Source of the DNA: Rosa chinensis
Taxonomy: Eukaryota > Streptophyta > Magnoliopsida > Rosales > Rosaceae
Reading direction: 5' to 3'
Assembly (NCBI RefSeq): GCF_002994745.2
Contig: NW_020126823.1
Location: 248,001 to 312,000, forward strand
Length of the DNA stretch: 64,000 nt
The notes below the pieces were generated by a model. That model was not told the origin of the DNA. It did not search any database and worked only from the letters and a program-made list of their open reading frames with translations. Position numbers and translations under genes: made by a program. Of the stretch, positions 59,456 through 64,000 are shown in pieces; within the stretch, counting starts at the first letter, position 1; each line of letters begins with the position of its first letter.

Positions 59456-60414
59456 ATTGAACAGTCTTCATGTGATGAAAACGCCACTAAGGTATGATTT
59501 TGGTAAGGGATTTTGAACTATTATGGAATAGGTGAAGTCTCGTTTGTTGATACTAGCCTTAACCCTTTATTAGCACCTGATTCAGGTCTTTTAAGGTTGA
59601 GGGCGGCTTTTATTAACACTTGAAAAATGTCTTGCACTTAGGCCTTTTCTTATCTAAGTAAGTATAGCCTATGTGAAATGGTGACTAGGAAGGGGACAAC
59701 GTCCATGATGGGTTTTGAATCCAGAAGTGCAATCAAACGAGCCTAAACCACTATGTGGGAGTAGCTTGTGCCAAAATGGTTTCTACCTCTCGTGTTCGTC
59801 CTCCCCCGCACTGGCCATTTCAGTAAGGTTGCCCAAAGGATTTGAGAAGAAATATGTGTAGAGGCAAGGACTTGGGCCGCACGTCCAAAACAATGGTTCA
59901 TTATGTCTTATTGAAGTCATACACTTAGACAATTTTGAAAGAATTGGTTTTGGTAAGAAGGATGTGAGTCATAACGGAATAGGTGAGAGTTCTTTTATTA
60001 ATACTTGTCAAGCAACTCCTTTTATCTCTGCGGCGCACCTTAGTAACACAGGGTGTCTAGGTTGATTGGATACGAGAAGTGCTTACAAGAGGGCCAAAAC
60101 CACTATGTGGGAGTAGCTCCGCCAAAATCGTTCCTCTACTACCTGGCTCTGTGCCAAAAGAGTTACCAAAAGATAAAGGGGGGAGACTTGTATTAACATT
60201 AGAATCTCTGGGCCGCACGTCCAAACCTTGACTTGCAAAACTCTTATTGAAATTGATTAATTCGAAAATTGTAGAAGATTGTAACTAACCACTATCAATT
60301 TTCGTTGGCCTTGTGTATACTTGTTTATATGTGACGTTTTGGTGTGTGTACCTTGGTCCACGTCTTGTTTATATTTTACTAACTTTATTCTTTATTCTAT
60401 TTCAGGATCAATGA
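59456..60414 (+). other. Ath9 5' leader
   Basis: Inverted near-copy of 52870-53820. It contains CCACTATGTGG at 59748-59758 and 60100-60110 and no PBS in the correct orientation. Confidence 0.78.
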
Positions 60415-60431
60415 ATGTCTGGATCATCTGA
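60411..60431 (+). promoter_or_regulatory. Overlapping upstream ORF at the Ath9 gag start
   Basis: ATG 60411 opens M-N-V-W-I-I-stop, overlapping gag ATG 60415 in another frame. Confidence 0.6.
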
Positions 60432-63400
60432 CCCACCTAAGTACACCAAAACGCCTCTTCACGTCATCCAAGATAGACTTGAGAGATTGAAGAAAAACTC
60501 GGATCTCTTTGACGTCCAAGTTACCACTCCCCTTCAATTTCGTGAGCTTCAAATAGATAGTGAAGGGAATAGAGTAGAGGGAGGATCAGAAGCTTCTGAC
60601 ACTTCAGTTGTTCCATCACCACACCAAACGCCACCTCCATCACCTCGTGCACTCTTAGTCGTCCCACCACCACCACCACCAATGGCTCTCACCATCAGGC
60701 AACTCTCTACATCTGTCATTCCACCTGGTGGAGTGCCAACTTGCATAACCTACCCTGCTGCAGCTGAGGGATTAACAGCTGATTTTGAGTTGAAGTCTGG
60801 GCTACTTCATCGTCTTCCTACATTCCATGGACTCTCTATGGAAGATCCCAACAACCACTTGATGGAATTTCAGTTCATCTGCACTAGCATGAAGCCTCAA
60901 GGAGCTGATGAGCATATTTTGAAGTTGAAGGCCTTCCCATTTTCGTTGGCTGACAAGGCAAAGCAATGGCTTTATGAGTTGCCAAGTGGACGGATTACAT
61001 CTTGGGCTGATATGATGAAGGCGTTTCTTGAGAAGTATTTCCCTACATCTCGCATCATCATGCTTAGGAAGAAGATAAGTGGAATCCAACAAGGGCAAGA
61101 TGAGTCCTACGCAGATTACTATGAAAGGTTCAAGTCTCTCACCACTCAATGCCCTCAACATGGCATGAAGGATGAGACCTTGCTCACTTGTTTTTATGAT
61201 GGACTCACCAACTTGGAAAGAGACATGCTAGATGCAGCTTCTGGGGGATCGTTTGTTGACAAGGAGCCTGCAGCTGGAATGATCCTTATTGAGAATAGGG
61301 CCTTGAATCAACAACAATATGGAAGCTCTAGGCCCAAATCCACCACCACACGTGAAAGGGTCCATGAGGTAAGTACTTTAGCTCAACTGGAGGATAAAAT
61401 TAACAAACTTACTTCTCTTGTGTCCCAGGGATCACATGGACAAGTCATGGTGTGTGGAGTTTGTTCTATGCAAGGGCATGCGTCTAACCAATGCCCTCAA
61501 CTCATGGAGGAAGGAGGACAAGAAGGTGTCAACGCCATAGGTTTCCAACAAGGGTACCAACGTCCTAGGAATGATCCATATTCGAATACTTACAATCCTG
61601 GATGGAGGGATCACCCTAATTTTCGTTGGAAGGACAATGAGAACGTTCAAAGTGCACCTCAAGGCTTCCAACCACGTCCTCAAGGCTTTTATCAAAAGCC
61701 TCAACCTCCTAACCCTACTCCTTTCAATTCAAATTTTAATTCAAATGCTTCTTCTTCTTCTTCGAATGATGAATTAATCCGAACTCTAACTAAGTCTACT
61801 CAAGCTTTAATTGCAGGTCAAACTCATCATGGGAATCAAATCAATGCTATATCTACGGATGTGAATGAGATGAAGAAGCAAATGAGTCAAGTTGTGGAGT
61901 TTATGGGTAAGTTTCATGAGCAAGGTAAGCTACCAAGTGGTACCATCCCAAATCCTCACTTTGAGCAAGCCAAAGTCGTCACTACAAGGAGTGGTAAGAC
62001 CCTTGTAGATCCTCCAACGCCTCCCAAAAAGATCTCAACGTCCATTTTAGAGGAGGAGGATGACCCTGCAACGTCTAAGGCTAATGTGACACCTCCTACT
62101 GCAGAACCGAAACCTAAAGGACAAGTTTCTAACTCTTTCAATTCGGTTATTACTAATCCATCTTCTTCTCCTTTGCCTTTCCCAAGCAGATATGCTAAGT
62201 CCAAGAAGGATGAAGCCGAAAAGGCCATCTTGGAAACTTTTAAGAAAGTGCAAATCAACATTCCTCTCCTTGAGGCCATTAAGCAAATTCCTAAGTATGC
62301 CAAATTTTTGAAGGAACTTTGCACCACAAGGAGACAGAACCGTGAGAAAGAAGTGGTGAAGGTAAGTGAGAATGTCTCAGCTGTGCTTCAACGCAAAATG
62401 CCTGAAAAGTGTAAGGATCCAGGGAGTTTTTCTATCCCTTGTGTTATTGGAACCACTAGATTCGAAAATGCCATGCTAGACTTAGGTGCTTCTATAAATG
62501 TTATGCCATATTCTATTTATGCATCTCTAGGTCTAGGTGAACTTAAACATGATAATGTTATTATTCAATTGGCAGATCGATCTAATGCATACCCTAAGGG
62601 GTTAGTTGAGGATGTACTTGTGCAGGTGGGTGAGCTAATCTTCCCAGCTGATTTTTACGTCCTAGAAATGGAGGAACCCTCTCCCAAGTCAACGCCACTT
62701 TTGCTAGGTCGTCCATTCATGAGGACGGCTAGGACCAAAATTGATGTGTATTCTGGCACCTTGTCAATGGAATTTGATGGAGAAGTTGTTGGCTTCAACA
62801 TTTTCGAAGCCATGAGGTATCCATTAAGTGACTTTCAATCATGTTTTTCTATTGATATACTTGATGATCTTGCGCAGAAATTCATGGAAATAATGGAGGA
62901 GGATACCATGGTCTCAACCATTGCAAGTGGTGTTGGTTTCATGGAAGATGGTGCCACCATACCTAAGGAAGACCTCACGGATTCTTATGAATCCATCCAC
63001 CTAGAAAACGTTGCTTCTCTTGAGGCAACGTCCTTTGTAGGTAAGTCAAATCCTTCTTTTTCACTTCCCATCTCTACTAATAAACCTCTACCTTCAGTGA
63101 TTCAGGCACCTACCCTAGAACTTAAGCCATTGCCAGATCATTTGAAGTATGTTTACTTGGGAGATAAAGAGACGTTACCTGTGATCATATCCTCATCATT
63201 GACGTCTACTCAAGAGGATAGACTTGTGGAGATGCTTAAGAAACACAAGACTGCGATTGGTTGGACCTTAGCGGATATCAAGGGAATTAGCCCTACTACT
63301 TGTGTGCATCGGATTTTGCTTGAGGAGGGAGCCAAGCCAACAAGGGAGGCTCAAAGACGTTTGAATCCACCCATGATGGAGGTTGTGAAGAAGGAGGTTA

Positions 63401-63810
63401 TCAAACTCCTTGATTGTGGCGTCATATACCCTATCTCGGACTCTAAGTGGGTTTCACCAGTTCAGGTTGTGCCAAAAAAATCTGGGATAACTGTTGTGAA
63501 GAATGCAGAGAATGAGTTAGTGCCTCAGAGAACGGTGACTGGACATCGAGTTTGCATAGACTATAGGAAGCTCAACGCCACTACTAGGAAGGATCACTTC
63601 CCTTTGCCATTCATTGATCAGATGCTTGAGAGGTTAGCAGGTCACGAGTTCTATTGCTTCTTGGATGGATATTCTGGTTACAATCAAATCGCCATTGCTC
63701 ATGAGGATCAAGAGAAAACGACCTTCACTTGTCCTTTTGGAACGTTTGCCTACAGAAGAATGCCATTCGGACTATGTAACGCCCCAGGTACGTTCAAAGG
63801 TGCATGGTAA
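60415..63810 (+). CDS. Ath9 gag-protease-RT polyprotein (ends at a frameshift in RT)
   Basis: A frame of 1131 residues, the best gag-pol frame in the window. Order: MSGSSDPPKYTKTPLHVIQD; Pro-rich segment (about 72-92); capsid-like core (about 110-260); knuckle CGVCSMQGHASNQC (about 347-360); NPGWRDHPNFRWKDN (about 395); C-terminal gag with STQAL and KLPSGTIPNP; protease DLGASINVMP (Asp at residue 689) and LLLGRPFMRTARTKIDVYSG; RT from ISPTTCVHRILLEEGAK (about 960) to RMPFGLCNAPGTF. A one-base loss at about 63793 ends the frame before the FMDD box; RT sequence continues after it. Gag and pol share a single frame with no stop between them, as is usual for Athila-type elements. Confidence 0.92.
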   Translation: MSGSSDPPKYTKTPLHVIQDRLERLKKNSDLFDVQVTTPLQFRELQIDSEGNRVEGGSEASDTSVVPSPHQTPPPSPRALLVVPPPPPPMALTIRQLSTSVIPPGGVPTCITYPAAAEGLTADFELKSGLLHRLPTFHGLSMEDPNNHLMEFQFICTSMKPQGADEHILKLKAFPFSLADKAKQWLYELPSGRITSWADMMKAFLEKYFPTSRIIMLRKKISGIQQGQDESYADYYERFKSLTTQCPQHGMKDETLLTCFYDGLTNLERDMLDAASGGSFVDKEPAAGMILIENRALNQQQYGSSRPKSTTTRERVHEVSTLAQLEDKINKLTSLVSQGSHGQVMVCGVCSMQGHASNQCPQLMEEGGQEGVNAIGFQQGYQRPRNDPYSNTYNPGWRDHPNFRWKDNENVQSAPQGFQPRPQGFYQKPQPPNPTPFNSNFNSNASSSSSNDELIRTLTKSTQALIAGQTHHGNQINAISTDVNEMKKQMSQVVEFMGKFHEQGKLPSGTIPNPHFEQAKVVTTRSGKTLVDPPTPPKKISTSILEEEDDPATSKANVTPPTAEPKPKGQVSNSFNSVITNPSSSPLPFPSRYAKSKKDEAEKAILETFKKVQINIPLLEAIKQIPKYAKFLKELCTTRRQNREKEVVKVSENVSAVLQRKMPEKCKDPGSFSIPCVIGTTRFENAMLDLGASINVMPYSIYASLGLGELKHDNVIIQLADRSNAYPKGLVEDVLVQVGELIFPADFYVLEMEEPSPKSTPLLLGRPFMRTARTKIDVYSGTLSMEFDGEVVGFNIFEAMRYPLSDFQSCFSIDILDDLAQKFMEIMEEDTMVSTIASGVGFMEDGATIPKEDLTDSYESIHLENVASLEATSFVGKSNPSFSLPISTNKPLPSVIQAPTLELKPLPDHLKYVYLGDKETLPVIISSSLTSTQEDRLVEMLKKHKTAIGWTLADIKGISPTTCVHRILLEEGAKPTREAQRRLNPPMMEVVKKEVIKLLDCGVIYPISDSKWVSPVQVVPKKSGITVVKNAENELVPQRTVTGHRVCIDYRKLNATTRKDHFPLPFIDQMLERLAGHEFYCFLDGYSGYNQIAIAHEDQEKTTFTCPFGTFAYRRMPFGLCNAPGTFKGAW

Positions 63811-64000
63811 GTATCTTCTCTGATTTTATTGAGAAAATTATTGAGGTTTTATGGATGACTTTCTGTCTTTGGTAAAGATTTCGAAAATTGCTTAAGTAAT
63901 TTAGAATTGATACTTGAACGTTGTGAAGAAACTAACCTTGTTTTAAATTGGGAAAAATGTCACTTTATGGTTAAACAAGGAATAGTTTTAGGCATATTAT
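63811..64000 (+). pseudogene. Ath9 reverse transcriptase, continuing past the frameshift
   Basis: Homologous to 49290-49470 on the minus strand, including the region of the catalytic FMDD box (about 63846-63860), with several single-base losses. It runs off the window edge, so RNase H, integrase and the 3' LTR are not seen. Confidence 0.8.

Overview
The window is plant nuclear DNA, from a eudicot judging by general appearance (I cannot name the species), and consists entirely of nested and rearranged LTR retrotransposons of the Ty3/gypsy (Metaviridae) class. I see no host gene, tRNA, rRNA or CRISPR array. Two lineages dominate. (i) A chromovirus (Tekay/Del-like: ~3 kb LTRs TGTGATGA...GGGCGTGACA on the minus strand, initiator-tRNA-Met PBS, two CCHC knuckles, chromodomain at the integrase end) is present as two partial copies, ChrA (2231-17979) and ChrB (41510-59093). 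(ii) An Athila-like lineage (LTRs TGATAGGAGC...CA, tRNA-Asp PBS, CX2CX4HX4C gag knuckle, FMDD reverse transcriptase, no chromodomain) is present as three subfamilies: Ath1 (gag only, non-autonomous), Ath2 and Ath3, plus solo or broken LTRs.

Layout. 1-2230: Ath1 fragments in both orientations, including two LTR ends separated by only 11 bp, and a broken Athila LTR (LTR6). 2231-17979: ChrA on the minus strand, carrying Ath1 (6887-16064, TSD atctt) in its RT. Ath1 in turn carries a 1.44 kb Mutator-like element (12666-14108, 9-bp TSD). 17980-36427: Ath3 on the plus strand, with solo LTR5 (19977-22270, TSD ctcct) in its 5' LTR and solo LTR4 (25498-27685, TSD gaatc) in its gag. 36428-41509: a mosaic of broken LTRs and gag (LTR7, LTR8, Ath2 gag, Ath1 LTR). 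41510-59093: ChrB on the minus strand, holding a complete Ath2 (42315-56545, TSD cctag). 59094-59455: scrambled filler DNA and a flipped PBS/U5 piece. 59456-64000: a second Ath2-type element (Ath9) on the plus strand with a 1131-codon gag-pol frame, running off the window.

Athila-type gag-pol is one frame in the best copy: gag, protease, RT, RNase H, then integrase. Ath3 and Ath2 are near-complete apart from frameshifts, and Ath1 has lost all of pol. Many copies differ mainly by single-base deletions (40.7-44.9 kb and 47.3-49.9 kb especially), so part of the frameshift load is probably uncorrected sequencing error.

Several non-coding features recur across the divergent Athila subfamilies and look selected: an ATGAATG gag start with an overlapping six-codon upstream ORF, a U5 segment complementary to the PBS, leader hairpins with a compensatory base change, an 8-bp stem-loop just before the polypurine tract, and repeated PPT-like motifs downstream of pol.
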